Shown: positions 40,565-49,182, counted from the first letter of the stretch. The stretch is 64,000 nt of DNA from Sporosarcina cyprini (GCF_022048975.1 NZ_JAKMHX010000029.1:26951-90950); one strand, 5' to 3'. Made by a program: numbers and translations. The notes: generated from the letters alone by a model not told the origin.

Positions 40565-40655
40565 CGCGCATTAACCTGGCGTACCCGCGCATACGACTCC
40601 CGTACTCGAGCATAAACAATGCGTACCCGCGCATAAATGGTGTCTATCCGAGCAT
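40565..40655. repeat. Phased CGCGCAT/CGAGCAT repeat, 5 units
   Basis: Cores start at 40565, 40586, 40607, 40628 and 40649, exactly 21 bp apart; CGCGCAT and CGAGCAT units occur. A short CGCGC also lies at 40555. The block lies in a spacer between two convergent genes; the part at 40360-40550 shows nothing else. Confidence 0.85.
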
Positions 40656-40696
40656 TAACTCCCCCACGAAATTAATTTCAACACCCAATCATCCCA

Positions 40697-40729
40697 TTAA
40701 AAAACTGCAGACAAATATCGTCTACAGTT
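40697..40729 (-). terminator. Terminator of the MFS gene
   Basis: AACTGTAGAC/GTCTGCAGTT stem, then T-rich tract on the minus strand. Confidence 0.85.
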
Positions 40730-40738
40730 AGTATTGAT

Positions 40739-42019
40739 CTATTCATCCGCCAATTTCCTGCGGCCAAAAATGAAATAATAATAAGTGGATGAAATAACAT
40801 AGAGCACGGCTGTGATCGTGAAGGCGTAGGCATATCCCCAATACGTGCCTTGCGAGACGACGAGCCCCGTTGCAATCGGCCCCATGGTCGCCCACCCTAG
40901 ATTAAAGACCATCTGGTTCGTCGAATTGGCAAGCCCCTTGTATTTATCAGATACCACTTCCATCGCGACTGCACTTTGAATCGGATTGCCCGCATTCATT
41001 AACGCCTGACGCATTAAAAAGCCGAGCGACGCGAGCCATAAGGAAGTCGTATAGGCAGTTAAAATTAAAAACGGAATGGACAGCATCTGGAAGAGAATGA
41101 GAGCTTTCACCTTCCCCATCCTTCTGGACAGGGCAGGACCGATCATCGCCGCCACCGCTGTCATTGCAGAGCCCAGCGACAGTACTAAGCCGATATAGGA
41201 ATTGCTGGCGCCAAAGCGATTTGCAAAATAAAGATTTAAATAAGGAACAACGAGACCTGATCCAAAACCGATGAGTAACCCCGCGAACGAGAAGTGGAAA
41301 ATAACAATTAAATTACGTTTTAAGCTGTCCTCCGCTTGCTGCTGTTTCGAAACCCTTTCAGTCTTCTGCTCAGCATGTTCCTTTCGCTTCTCCTTCAATT
41401 GAAAGAAAGGAATGAGCCCTGCCGTAAAAATAGCTGCTCCAATATAAAGTGAATAACGGATGGCATCCACAGTGCTCATTTTCAAGATGCTTTCCAAGGC
41501 ATCGGCAATAATTCCGCCAAACAGGCTGCCGAAAACATTGGCAACGGTAATAAAAGCAAAGTTGACGCTAAACAGGTGAACCCGCTCGGAAGGAGATGAA
41601 TTCTCCGCTAAAAACGGAATTCCAGACACTTGTACAAACGCCATAAAAAGCCCCGTCAGAAAGGCAGCCGTAATAATCGGGGTTTCTGTCACCGCCGCTC
41701 CTCTGAAAAACAAGGTCGAAGCTGTTAAGACGGCACCTCCGACGATCAGCCATTTCCTTCCAATTTTATCGCTTAAGAAACCTGCCGGAATGAGCATGAT
41801 CGCTGAAGCTGTAGCCGTCATGGAAATGACCTTTCCGTTGACCGTCTCCGGCATGCCAAGCTCACGGATGTATAAATTGTACATGACCATAAAAACACCC
41901 ATCCCAATTTGGATGAGTATATTGCCTAACATAAAAAACCGGACGTTCCGGTTAAACGATAAGAAATTCCGTTTCCAGTCCGATATCCATCTCATTTTCG
42001 TTTCCAACTTTCCTAGCAC
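40739..42019 (-). CDS. MFS transporter
   Basis: A 426-residue major facilitator protein with about twelve transmembrane helices and a central cytoplasmic loop rich in Lys/Glu near residues 205-230. The motif-A-like loop GFLSDKIGRKW lies between helices 2 and 3. The substrate cannot be read from sequence; drug or sugar efflux are possible. It stands as a single gene with its own terminator, next to the yheIH exporter genes. Confidence 0.85.
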   Translation of the reverse strand: MLGKLETKMRWISDWKRNFLSFNRNVRFFMLGNILIQIGMGVFMVMYNLYIRELGMPETVNGKVISMTATASAIMLIPAGFLSDKIGRKWLIVGGAVLTASTLFFRGAAVTETPIITAAFLTGLFMAFVQVSGIPFLAENSSPSERVHLFSVNFAFITVANVFGSLFGGIIADALESILKMSTVDAIRYSLYIGAAIFTAGLIPFFQLKEKRKEHAEQKTERVSKQQQAEDSLKRNLIVIFHFSFAGLLIGFGSGLVVPYLNLYFANRFGASNSYIGLVLSLGSAMTAVAAMIGPALSRRMGKVKALILFQMLSIPFLILTAYTTSLWLASLGFLMRQALMNAGNPIQSAVAMEVVSDKYKGLANSTNQMVFNLGWATMGPIATGLVVSQGTYWGYAYAFTITAVLYVISSTYYYFIFGRRKLADE

Positions 42020-42194
42020 ACTATTTCGATAATCTAAATATACGTGTTACTGAATAGTTTCGCAAGTAGAATTGGAGATTTAACAGACTTAAAACTGTTC
42101 ATGCGAATTAACCTGTCGCAGCACCTTCACCATCCATCTCGCATGCCTTCACTCAATACTTTTGAAAAGCCTCCCCCTGGCCGATTGCACGCAA

Positions 42195-42222
42195 AAAGGA
42201 GGCCCGTTACCGAGCCTCCTTT
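42195..42222 (-). terminator. Terminator of yheIH
   Basis: AAAGGAGGC/GCCTCCTTT stem just past the yheH stop, followed by TTTTGCG on the minus strand. Confidence 0.85.
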
Positions 42223-42225
42223 CCT

Positions 42226-43977
42226 TTATCCTACCTTTGCGCCATTACCCGCCTGCAGTTTATACATTTGCGCATACTGGCCGCCAAGGGCAAGCAATTC
42301 ATCATGCGTTCCCTGCTCCACAATTTCTCCGCGGTCCAAGACAAGAATCCGATCCGCGTTTTTAATTGTCGATAAGCGATGGGCGATGATAAAAGTTGTG
42401 CGTCCTTTTTTCAGCACATCCATCGCATGCTGGATGATTTCTTCTGTTTCTGTATCAATATTCGAAGTCGCTTCGTCCAGAATCAAAATGGCTGGATCGA
42501 ATGCTAATGCACGCGCGAATGAAATCAATTGCCGTTGTCCGGAAGAAAGTGTGCTTCCCTTTTCGACAACCGGCTCATCGATGCCGCCCGGCAAGTGCTT
42601 CAGCACCCGTTCGCCACCTACCGCATCAAGTGATTGCTGGACCTTTTCCCGGGAAATGCGTGCATCCCCTAGACTGATGTTCGATTCGACTGTTCCGCTG
42701 AATAAATATGGATCTTGCAGAACGATTCCCATATGGTCACGGATCGTCTGGCGCGGAATCTGGCCAATATCCTTCCCATCAATAGTAATACGGCCTTTCG
42801 ATACATCATAGAAGCGGAAGAGCAAGTTCATGATAGAACTTTTTCCGGAACCAGTATGGCCAACCAGCGCCACCGTTTCCCCTTGTTTCGCTTCAAATGA
42901 AATATTCTTCAGCACATATTCCTCTTCTTTATACGCAAACCAGACATCCTCAAACCGTACGTTTCCACGGTAGCGGGCGATCTTTTCATCGCTGACTGGC
43001 TCCCCGTTGCGATCCATCAAATCAAAGACACGATCTGCAGCGACAAGCGACTGTTCCAATCGCGCAAACTGATTGACGATACCTGTGATCGGGTTGAACA
43101 AACGCGTAATATAATCGACAAACGCATACAGCAAGCCGACAGATACGACACTTCCAGCAGTTAATGAAGCCCCGCCGAAATACCAGATCAGGAACACGAA
43201 AGCGAGTGAGCGGATAATATCAACCAAGTTATGGGACGTTGCCGCCTCCACTTTCAATAGCTTGCTTTGATAGGTGTAATGCTCATCATTGATTGCATTG
43301 AACTCCGAATCCATTTGCTTTTCCCTGCGGAAAGCCTGGATGATTGTCATCCCATTAATGGATTCATTGATCATGGCGTTCATTTCACTGTTCTTACTAC
43401 GGATAATATGGTTCACTTTTGAAGCGAATTTACGATATGCCTTCATCCAAATATACAAGACTGGCAAGACGAAAAGGGTGATCGCCCCCATCTTCGGTTC
43501 CAAGTAGAAGAGTGCAATGAAAATACCGAGCATATACATGCCGCTGATCGCGAATTGCGATACAACCGTTACATACAAGTTACGGATTGCTTCCGTATCG
43601 TTCGTAATCCTCGCGACTACCTTTCCTGCCGGCAAATTATCGAAGTACCGGATCGGAAGCCTTTGAATATGAGCATATAGCTCATTCCGCAACTTTTGGA
43701 TAATGCGGTTTGCCGCTTGCTGCAACAGCAAGTATTGAAAATAACGCAGTATAGCTGTCACGACTGCCAATCCAAAGAAGACGGCAAGTAATTTAGCAAT
43801 TGGTGTGAAATTGATTGACTGATCCACCGATGTTGCAATATGGTCATCGATAATCTTTTTCGCAATCAATGGACCCATCAAGTCAGCTCCAACGGCAAAC
43901 GCCAACAACACCAATCCTGTAATAAGAAGCTTTTTATAAAACAACGCATAATGCAATAAACGTTTTCCTGTACCCAT
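42226..43977 (-). CDS. yheH: Heterodimeric multidrug ABC exporter subunit YheH (BmrD-like)
   Basis: Half-transporter of 583 residues: six transmembrane helices (about 1-310) and an ABC domain with Walker A GHTGSGKSS and Walker B ILILDEATS (consensus catalytic Glu). Its signature is LSSGQ instead of LSGGQ, so the site it forms with YheI is degenerate, as in BmrC/BmrD heterodimers. I chose the ATG at 43977: GGAGG lies 9 bases upstream and the ATG is 1 base after the yheI stop. A longer frame to 44031 would overlap yheI. B. subtilis YheH has a longer N terminus. Confidence 0.92.
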   Translation of the reverse strand: MGTGKRLLHYALFYKKLLITGLVLLAFAVGADLMGPLIAKKIIDDHIATSVDQSINFTPIAKLLAVFFGLAVVTAILRYFQYLLLQQAANRIIQKLRNELYAHIQRLPIRYFDNLPAGKVVARITNDTEAIRNLYVTVVSQFAISGMYMLGIFIALFYLEPKMGAITLFVLPVLYIWMKAYRKFASKVNHIIRSKNSEMNAMINESINGMTIIQAFRREKQMDSEFNAINDEHYTYQSKLLKVEAATSHNLVDIIRSLAFVFLIWYFGGASLTAGSVVSVGLLYAFVDYITRLFNPITGIVNQFARLEQSLVAADRVFDLMDRNGEPVSDEKIARYRGNVRFEDVWFAYKEEEYVLKNISFEAKQGETVALVGHTGSGKSSIMNLLFRFYDVSKGRITIDGKDIGQIPRQTIRDHMGIVLQDPYLFSGTVESNISLGDARISREKVQQSLDAVGGERVLKHLPGGIDEPVVEKGSTLSSGQRQLISFARALAFDPAILILDEATSNIDTETEEIIQHAMDVLKKGRTTFIIAHRLSTIKNADRILVLDRGEIVEQGTHDELLALGGQYAQMYKLQAGNGAKVG

Positions 43978-43978
43978 C

Positions 43979-45718
43979 TTATTCAACCTCCCCGATCTGC
44001 TGGCGGTCGAATTGCTCTTTGTACCATCCATTCATCGCAAGCAAGTCTTCATGTGTTCCTTCTTCAATGACCTTGCCATCGTCCAGGACGATGATCCAGT
44101 CCGCATGTTCAATAGCGGAAAGGCGATGCGTTGTAATGATGGTCGTCTTGCCTTCCCGTTCCGTCTGGATATTCTCAATGATCTTTGATTCTGTTTTCGC
44201 ATCAACGGCGGAAAGCGAGTCATCTAAAATGAGAATCTCCGGATTTTTCACGAGCGCCCGAGCGATGGATATCCGTTGTTTTTGTCCGCCTGACAACGCA
44301 ACACCTTTTTCACCGACGAGCGTTTCCAGACCAGCCGGAAGCATTTGCAAATCCTTTTCGAAGTGAGAAAGTCGAATGGCTTCCGCGATATCCGCCTCCG
44401 TCGCCTCCGGACGGCCGAACAGGATATTTTCGCGAACCGAACGCGAGAACAGCACATGATCTTGCGGAACATAGCCGATCCAGTCGCGCACTTGGTCTTT
44501 CCTTAATGAATGAAGCGAAACATCCGAGAACGCAATATCCCCTTCCCCAGCAGGATACTCACGCAATAGCTGTTTAACGAATGTCGTTTTCCCGCTTCCT
44601 GTCTTCCCGACAATCCCGAGAGTCTGCCCGCGTTCAAGCCGTAATTCGATATGATCGAGGTTGACTGCACTCGACATCGGATATTGGAAGCTGACATCGT
44701 TGAAACCAACACTTTCCGGTTTCTCTACATCAATATGCTTCTCAGGATCTTTCACATCTTCTTCATATTCCAGCGTCTCCATGACACGGTCTAAAGAAGC
44801 GTTCCCTCTTTGCAATACGTTGATCAGTTCCCCGATTGCAAACATAGGCCAGACGATCATCCCTAAATAGACGTTAAATGTAACGAGCTTTCCAAGCGTA
44901 ATATCCCCAGTCGACACGAGATAAGCTCCATAGCCAAGCCCGATCATATACGTCATAGCTGTAAATGTTTTAGAAAACGGCATGAAGAGCGCGTCAATCT
45001 TTTCTACATGCATATTTTTCTTATAGACATCCTCTGTCATATCCGCAAATCGTTGTTCCGTTGCACGCTCTTGCACATAAGCACGAACAACACGGACACC
45101 TGCGACCGCTTCAAGGACGTTGTCATTCAAATCTCCGAATGCATCTTGCGCGACCATATACCGTTCGTGAATTTTCTTGCCAAGCACTTGCAAACTATAC
45201 GCCAAAATCGGCAACGGCAAGATGGCGACGAGTGTCAGCTTCCACGAGATAATGAATCCCATTGTTATGATCAACGTGCCTAGATAAGCAGTCGAATCGA
45301 TGAGCGTCATAATACCAAAGCCGGCTGTTTCGGAAATGGCGCGCAAATCATTTGTCGAACGGGCCATTAAATCACCCGTTTTATTTTTTTCATAAAATGT
45401 TGGTGTCATCTTTAAGAAATGACGCATTAATCGAGTCCGCAATTGCCGCTCAATGACATAGGCTCCGCCAAACAGCTGGTACTGCCAGACAAAGTTACCA
45501 ACATAAGAAACCAGCATGATCAAGAACATCCCGCCGATGAACAAAGCCAACAGATGAGTCGTCATCGTCTGTGTATGGATGGCATCGATTGCCTGGCCGA
45601 TAATCCACGGCGGCAAGATGACGAGCACATTCGCAATCATAAGGAGAATGAGCGCAATCGTATACCGCTTGCGATTCTCCTTGAAAAACCACTTTAATTT
45701 AAATAAAACCGAAAACAT
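43979..45718 (-). CDS. yheI: Heterodimeric multidrug ABC exporter subunit YheI (BmrC-like)
   Basis: Half-transporter of 579 residues with six transmembrane helices and an ABC domain. Walker A GKTGSGKTT and signature LSGGQ are consensus, but Walker B ends LILDDS: the catalytic Glu is Asp. This is the expected non-canonical partner of YheH. In B. subtilis the pair exports diverse drugs and is induced by ribosome-targeting antibiotics through a leader-peptide attenuator. Here too a leader ORF and two terminators lie upstream (45747-46102). GAGGTAG precedes the ATG. Confidence 0.93.
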   Translation of the reverse strand: MFSVLFKLKWFFKENRKRYTIALILLMIANVLVILPPWIIGQAIDAIHTQTMTTHLLALFIGGMFLIMLVSYVGNFVWQYQLFGGAYVIERQLRTRLMRHFLKMTPTFYEKNKTGDLMARSTNDLRAISETAGFGIMTLIDSTAYLGTLIITMGFIISWKLTLVAILPLPILAYSLQVLGKKIHERYMVAQDAFGDLNDNVLEAVAGVRVVRAYVQERATEQRFADMTEDVYKKNMHVEKIDALFMPFSKTFTAMTYMIGLGYGAYLVSTGDITLGKLVTFNVYLGMIVWPMFAIGELINVLQRGNASLDRVMETLEYEEDVKDPEKHIDVEKPESVGFNDVSFQYPMSSAVNLDHIELRLERGQTLGIVGKTGSGKTTFVKQLLREYPAGEGDIAFSDVSLHSLRKDQVRDWIGYVPQDHVLFSRSVRENILFGRPEATEADIAEAIRLSHFEKDLQMLPAGLETLVGEKGVALSGGQKQRISIARALVKNPEILILDDSLSAVDAKTESKIIENIQTEREGKTTIITTHRLSAIEHADWIIVLDDGKVIEEGTHEDLLAMNGWYKEQFDRQQIGEVE

Positions 45719-45746
45719 ACGTATCTACCTCTTCCTTGATTCGTAA

Positions 45747-45806
45747 CTATCCACTTTCAAGAGATTCCTTTTTTAATAATTTCCGTTGCTGTTTGATGAA
45801 AGTCAT
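45747..45806 (-). CDS. Second small upstream ORF of yheI (19 codons)
   Basis: Encodes MTFIKQQRKLLKKESLESG. AAGGAG lies 8 bases before the ATG and the ORF ends 28 bases before the yheI start, downstream of both terminators. It may be a coupling ORF or simply spacer; expression is unproven. Confidence 0.4.
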   Translation of the reverse strand: MTFIKQQRKLLKKESLESG

Positions 45807-45885
45807 CACCAGCACTCCTTTCCTTCGTATTTTTATATGTCACACGCATCGCGTGAAAACACCTAATTTCCATATTTGGAAAGAC

Positions 45886-45919
45886 AAAAAAGCACACGCC
45901 TCCTACAATAAGCGTGTGC
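45886..45919 (-). terminator. Attenuator terminator T2 upstream of yheI
   Basis: GCACACGC (45919-45912) pairs with GCGTGTGC (45899-45892), then T6 on the minus strand. No gene ends here, so it must act on the yheI leader RNA. Confidence 0.85.
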
Positions 45920-45921
45920 TC

Positions 45922-45947
45922 AAAAAAGGAACGGCTGTTTGCCGTCC
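45922..45947 (-). terminator. Attenuator terminator T1 upstream of yheI
   Basis: GGACGGC-AAACA-GCCGTTCC hairpin (45947-45928) followed by T6. Its 5' arm GGACGGCA can pair (7 of 8) with TGCCGGCC inside the leader ORF at 45984-45977. Confidence 0.8.
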
Positions 45948-45966
45948 AAATATGATTAGTTATAAT

Positions 45967-46032
45967 TCAACGAGTTGGCCGGCACGGAATATGATATTGT
46001 AGATGTTGAAATCCAGTTTGCAAAGTTTTCAT
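45967..46032 (-). CDS. Leader peptide of the yheIH operon (21 residues)
   Basis: Encodes MKTLQTGFQHLQYHIPCRPTR. GGAGGTG (46045-46039) stands 6 bases before the ATG, a strong site for such a short ORF. The stop is 20 bases before terminator T1. The role is probably to time ribosomes over the leader RNA, as the BmrB peptide does in B. subtilis; sequence and length differ from what I recall of BmrB (about 54 residues). Two GGG-free, Gln/His-rich segments; no membrane segment. Confidence 0.7.
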   Translation of the reverse strand: MKTLQTGFQHLQYHIPCRPTR

Positions 46033-46073
46033 TTTCCGCACCTCCCTCACTATTTCGATTTTCGAATAATTCT

Positions 46074-46102
46074 ACATTACATGTTCAATTTACATTTGTC
46101 AA
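46074..46102 (-). promoter_or_regulatory. Promoter of the yheIH leader
   Basis: -35 TTGACA (46102-46097), 17-bp spacer, weak -10 TAATGT (46079-46074) on the minus strand. Confidence 0.55.
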
Positions 46103-46330
46103 TAAAATATCGGAAAAAGTTGGACACTAATTTCCTACTTTTCTTGTTCTTCGGACTATGCCCTGCCTGGTTTCAGCCACGTCCTCGCCGGGTAATGATA
46201 GAGCAAGGCCGAAAAGGTCTCCCGATTGCAGCGAATAGTTTGCAACATTTCTGATTATACTGTTACTAGCAAGATAAGTTGGCGCCATTCCCCTTGACGT
46301 CATACAACCCCACGGCAATGTAACATATGC

Positions 46331-46363
46331 ACCAGGAGCGAAAAACGCTCCTGGTATTTTTTT
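46331..46363 (+). terminator. Strong hairpin with T7 in plus orientation, no visible gene before it
   Basis: ACCAGGAGCG/CGCTCCTGGT (46331-46340, 46346-46355) followed by ATTTTTTT on the plus strand. It also lies downstream of chrA (minus) and may end that transcript, but the T-tract is on the plus side. Confidence 0.65.
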
Positions 46364-46399
46364 GACCGTCCTATCCTATGATGAAAACCCTTCATTCAT

Positions 46400-47575
46400 T
46401 CAACCAAACAACGAAAATGCCCCGGCTCCTAAGATAGTCGTGACAATGACGACAATCCATGGAGACAGCTTATAATGGACGAGCAGGGCAAACGCAATTA
46501 GCGCAATGGCAAAATCGACTGGCTTATGTATGGAACTCGTAAAAACAGGATTGTACAGAGCCGCCAGCAAAATGCCGACTACTGCCGCGTTTACTCCTTT
46601 TAATGCCGCCTGGATGCCTGGCTTCGAACGAACGGCCGACCAAAAAGGAAGGGCACCAATGACAAGCAAAAACGAAGGCAGAAACATAGCCGTAACTGCA
46701 ACGAGCGCTCCGACAGGTCCATCCATATATTGTCCCAAGTAGCCGGAAAGGGTGAAAAGTGGGCCTGGCACTGCCTGCGCGGCCCCATAACCTGCGATGA
46801 ATGTCTCGGCATCCATCCAGCCCCCCGGCACAATCTCTCTTTCTAGCATCGGCAAAACGACATGCCCTCCACCGAATACAATGGAACCAACCCGATAAAA
46901 AATATCGAAAATAGCTGCTAATGAATGATTCCATAATGGACGCAGCAGCGGCAAAGCGATCAGCAGTCCGAAAAATACAACCCATGCTGCCATTCCAATC
47001 CGTTTCCCGAAGGAAAGAGTCAAATCCTTCACTGCATCGGTCTTTTCTTTCCTATACAAATAAAATCCTAACACTCCTGCAAGCACGATTATCATGATTT
47101 GTCCAAATGCAGTTGGTATTAATAATGTAGCTACGGCTGCCAGCACGGCGATTGTGATCCGTTGCCGGTCAGGTGTCAACGTTTTGCCCATTCCGAGCAG
47201 CGCATGCGCGACAACAGCAACCGCAACAATTTTTAATCCTTTCAGCCAACCAATATCAAACGTCGCATTAGACATGAGATAAGCAAATGCCATCAATAAA
47301 AGAACAGATGGCAAAGTGAATCCTATCCATGATAACAGACCGCCAAACAATCCCCCGCGCATGAGACCGATGGCAATGCCGACCTGAGAGCTTGCCGGTC
47401 CGGGCAGAAATTGGCATAGTGCCACAAGATCGGCATACATCTTATCATCCAGCCATTTTTTCCTTTTCACATATTCATCTCGGAAATATCCGATGTGAGC
47501 GGCCGGACCGCCGAATGACGTCAGCCCAAGCTTAGTGGAAGCCTTTAAGATCTCCCAATACCTTGATGTACTCAT
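46400..47575 (-). CDS. chrA: Chromate transporter family protein (full-length CHR)
   Basis: A 391-residue membrane protein with two homologous CHR halves. The first carries FGGPAAHIGYF (about 22-32) and CQFLPGPASSQVGIAIG (about 54-70), the second FGGGHVVLPMLE and AVPGPLFTLSGYLG. Such fused two-domain proteins export chromate in proteobacteria; in Bacilli the physiological substrate is less sure. I chose ATG at 47575 behind GGGGGAGG; longer in-frame starts add 19 residues without family similarity. Confidence 0.88.
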   Translation of the reverse strand: MSTSRYWEILKASTKLGLTSFGGPAAHIGYFRDEYVKRKKWLDDKMYADLVALCQFLPGPASSQVGIAIGLMRGGLFGGLLSWIGFTLPSVLLLMAFAYLMSNATFDIGWLKGLKIVAVAVVAHALLGMGKTLTPDRQRITIAVLAAVATLLIPTAFGQIMIIVLAGVLGFYLYRKEKTDAVKDLTLSFGKRIGMAAWVVFFGLLIALPLLRPLWNHSLAAIFDIFYRVGSIVFGGGHVVLPMLEREIVPGGWMDAETFIAGYGAAQAVPGPLFTLSGYLGQYMDGPVGALVAVTAMFLPSFLLVIGALPFWSAVRSKPGIQAALKGVNAAVVGILLAALYNPVFTSSIHKPVDFAIALIAFALLVHYKLSPWIVVIVTTILGAGAFSLFG

Positions 47576-47632
47576 TCGAAATCCTCCCCCTTTCACTCTT
47601 CCATCCAGTATACCTGAATCGGGCAAAATCAT

Positions 47633-47661
47633 TTGTTTTTTTCTTGTAAATAATTTATCAT
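47633..47661 (+). promoter_or_regulatory. Promoter of the MpfA-like gene
   Basis: -35 TTGTTT (47633-47638), 17-bp spacer, -10 TATCAT (47656-47661). Confidence 0.55.
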
Positions 47662-47702
47662 AATCTTAACTAACTATTTTACCTATACAGGAGGTGTGTA
47701 CT

Positions 47703-47738
47703 TTGTTCTACCCCTCATTCGGGCGCGGAGCAAAGTAA
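47703..47738 (+). CDS. Upstream 11-codon ORF before the MpfA-like gene
   Basis: A perfect AGGAGG (47689-47694) stands 8 bases before TTG, which opens an 11-codon ORF (LFYPSFGRGAK) ended by TAA 6 bases before the main start. The main gene itself has only a weak site, so ribosomes may enter here and re-initiate. Confidence 0.45.
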   Translation: MFYPSFGRGAK

Positions 47739-47744
47739 ACTTAT

Positions 47745-49085
47745 TTGGACATTGCCATACGATTGGCAGCATTTGCTGCCTTGATCGCTCTCACCGCATT
47801 TTTTGTTGCGAGTGAATTTGCAATAGTGAAAGTACGGACAACACGCATTAATCAGCTTGTCGCAGAAGGAAACCGTAAAGCCATGATCGCGAAAAAAGTG
47901 GTCAGCAACTTGGATGAATATTTGTCGGCATGCCAATTGGGCATTACCATCACAGCATTAGGACTCGGTATGTTAGGCGAGCCGACAGTCAAGCTGCTCT
48001 TAAATCCGGTTTTTTCCCATTTTGATTTGACACCGAATGTGACAACATTCCTTTCTTTTGCAATTGCATTCACAATCGTGACATTCTTGCATGTCGTAGT
48101 CGGTGAGTTGGCTCCGAAAACCATTGCCATACAGCGTGCCGAAGCGATTACACTATCCTTTTCACGACCATTGATCATTTTCCATAACGTGATGTATCCG
48201 ATTATTAAAGGAATGAATGGCGCTGCAAGAGGAATCGCACATATGCTAGGCTACAAAACAGTATCCGAATCAGAAGTAGTCCACTCCGAGGACGAACTCC
48301 GCATGATTTTGTCTGACAGTCTGAAAGGCGGAGAGATCAATCCAGCCGAATACAAATTCGTTAATAACATCTTTGAATTCGATGACCGCGTCGCTCGCGA
48401 AATAATGGTACCGCGAACTGAAATGATGACCATCGAAAAAGATATGACGTTACAAGACGTGTTTGAAATGATCGGCGTGGAACAGTATACGCGCTATCCC
48501 GTAACAGACGGAGATAAAGACCATGTCATCGGTCTCATCAATATGAAGAATCTGTTGACTGCCTACATCAAGGACCCGACAACCGGCAAACAGCCGGTTA
48601 TTGAATACATGCAACCGATCATCCGCGTCATCGAAACGATGTCCATTGGCGATCTCTTGCTGAAAATTCAACGGGAACGGATCCATATGGCTGTGTTGAT
48701 GGATGAGTACGGCGGAACATCCGGTCTCGTAACGATAGAAGACATACTCGAAGAGATCGTCGGAGAAATTCAAGATGAATTTGATATGGATGAAATACCG
48801 GAAGTCCAAATGATTAATAAAGACCACTATATTTTCGATGCGAAAATGTTGATCGAAAATGTCAATGACGTGCTTGGCACCCATATCGTCGAAGAAGACA
48901 TCGATACGATTGGCGGCTGGTTCATGTCTGAACGCTTTGAAGCTATCCCAGGTGAAAAGATTATTGAACAAGGCTATGAATTCACAGTAAAAGATGTGGA
49001 AGGCCATCATATCCTTTACTTGGAAGCTATCAAACACGAGAAAGAAGAAGTAAGCGATTCGTCCGACTTATCCTATGAATCATAA
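47745..49085 (+). CDS. DUF21-CBS-CorC_HlyC membrane protein, MpfA/YhdP-like
   Basis: A 446-residue protein: DUF21/CNNM domain with three or four transmembrane helices (about 1-180), a pair of CBS domains (about 210-330, RYPVTDGDKDHVIGLINMKN and AVLMDEYGGTSGLVT) and a C-terminal CorC_HlyC domain. The B. subtilis homologue YhdP (MpfA) is a Mg2+ efflux protein, so magnesium or cobalt export is likely. Start TTG at 47745: an in-frame stop lies 9 bases upstream, and the product then begins (M)DIAIRLAAFAALIALTAFF like relatives. Terminator follows at once. Confidence 0.88.
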   Translation: MDIAIRLAAFAALIALTAFFVASEFAIVKVRTTRINQLVAEGNRKAMIAKKVVSNLDEYLSACQLGITITALGLGMLGEPTVKLLLNPVFSHFDLTPNVTTFLSFAIAFTIVTFLHVVVGELAPKTIAIQRAEAITLSFSRPLIIFHNVMYPIIKGMNGAARGIAHMLGYKTVSESEVVHSEDELRMILSDSLKGGEINPAEYKFVNNIFEFDDRVAREIMVPRTEMMTIEKDMTLQDVFEMIGVEQYTRYPVTDGDKDHVIGLINMKNLLTAYIKDPTTGKQPVIEYMQPIIRVIETMSIGDLLLKIQRERIHMAVLMDEYGGTSGLVTIEDILEEIVGEIQDEFDMDEIPEVQMINKDHYIFDAKMLIENVNDVLGTHIVEEDIDTIGGWFMSERFEAIPGEKIIEQGYEFTVKDVEGHHILYLEAIKHEKEEVSDSSDLSYES

Positions 49086-49110
49086 AAAACGGCATCTTGC
49101 CGTTTTTTTT
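49084..49110 (+). terminator. Terminator of the MpfA-like gene
   Basis: AAAAAACGGCA/TGCCGTTTTTT stem followed by further T bases. Confidence 0.92.
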
Positions 49111-49121
49111 ATTTCACCATA

Positions 49122-49150
49122 TTGACGCTTGTGGATATTTTTGCTATTGT
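49122..49150 (+). promoter_or_regulatory. Promoter of the rsgA-type leader transcript
   Basis: -35 TTGACG (49122-49127), 17-bp spacer, -10 TATTGT (49145-49150). It starts 12 bases after the previous terminator, so the unit downstream is transcribed on its own. Predicted RNA start about 49157. Confidence 0.7.
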
Positions 49151-49182
49151 TAGTTCAACTGATAGAAGGAAGGTGAAGGCAT

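Noticed and set aside
46127..46318. A 63-residue minus-strand frame in the yheI-chrA spacer
   Set aside because: It has no ribosome binding site at its start and no family likeness.
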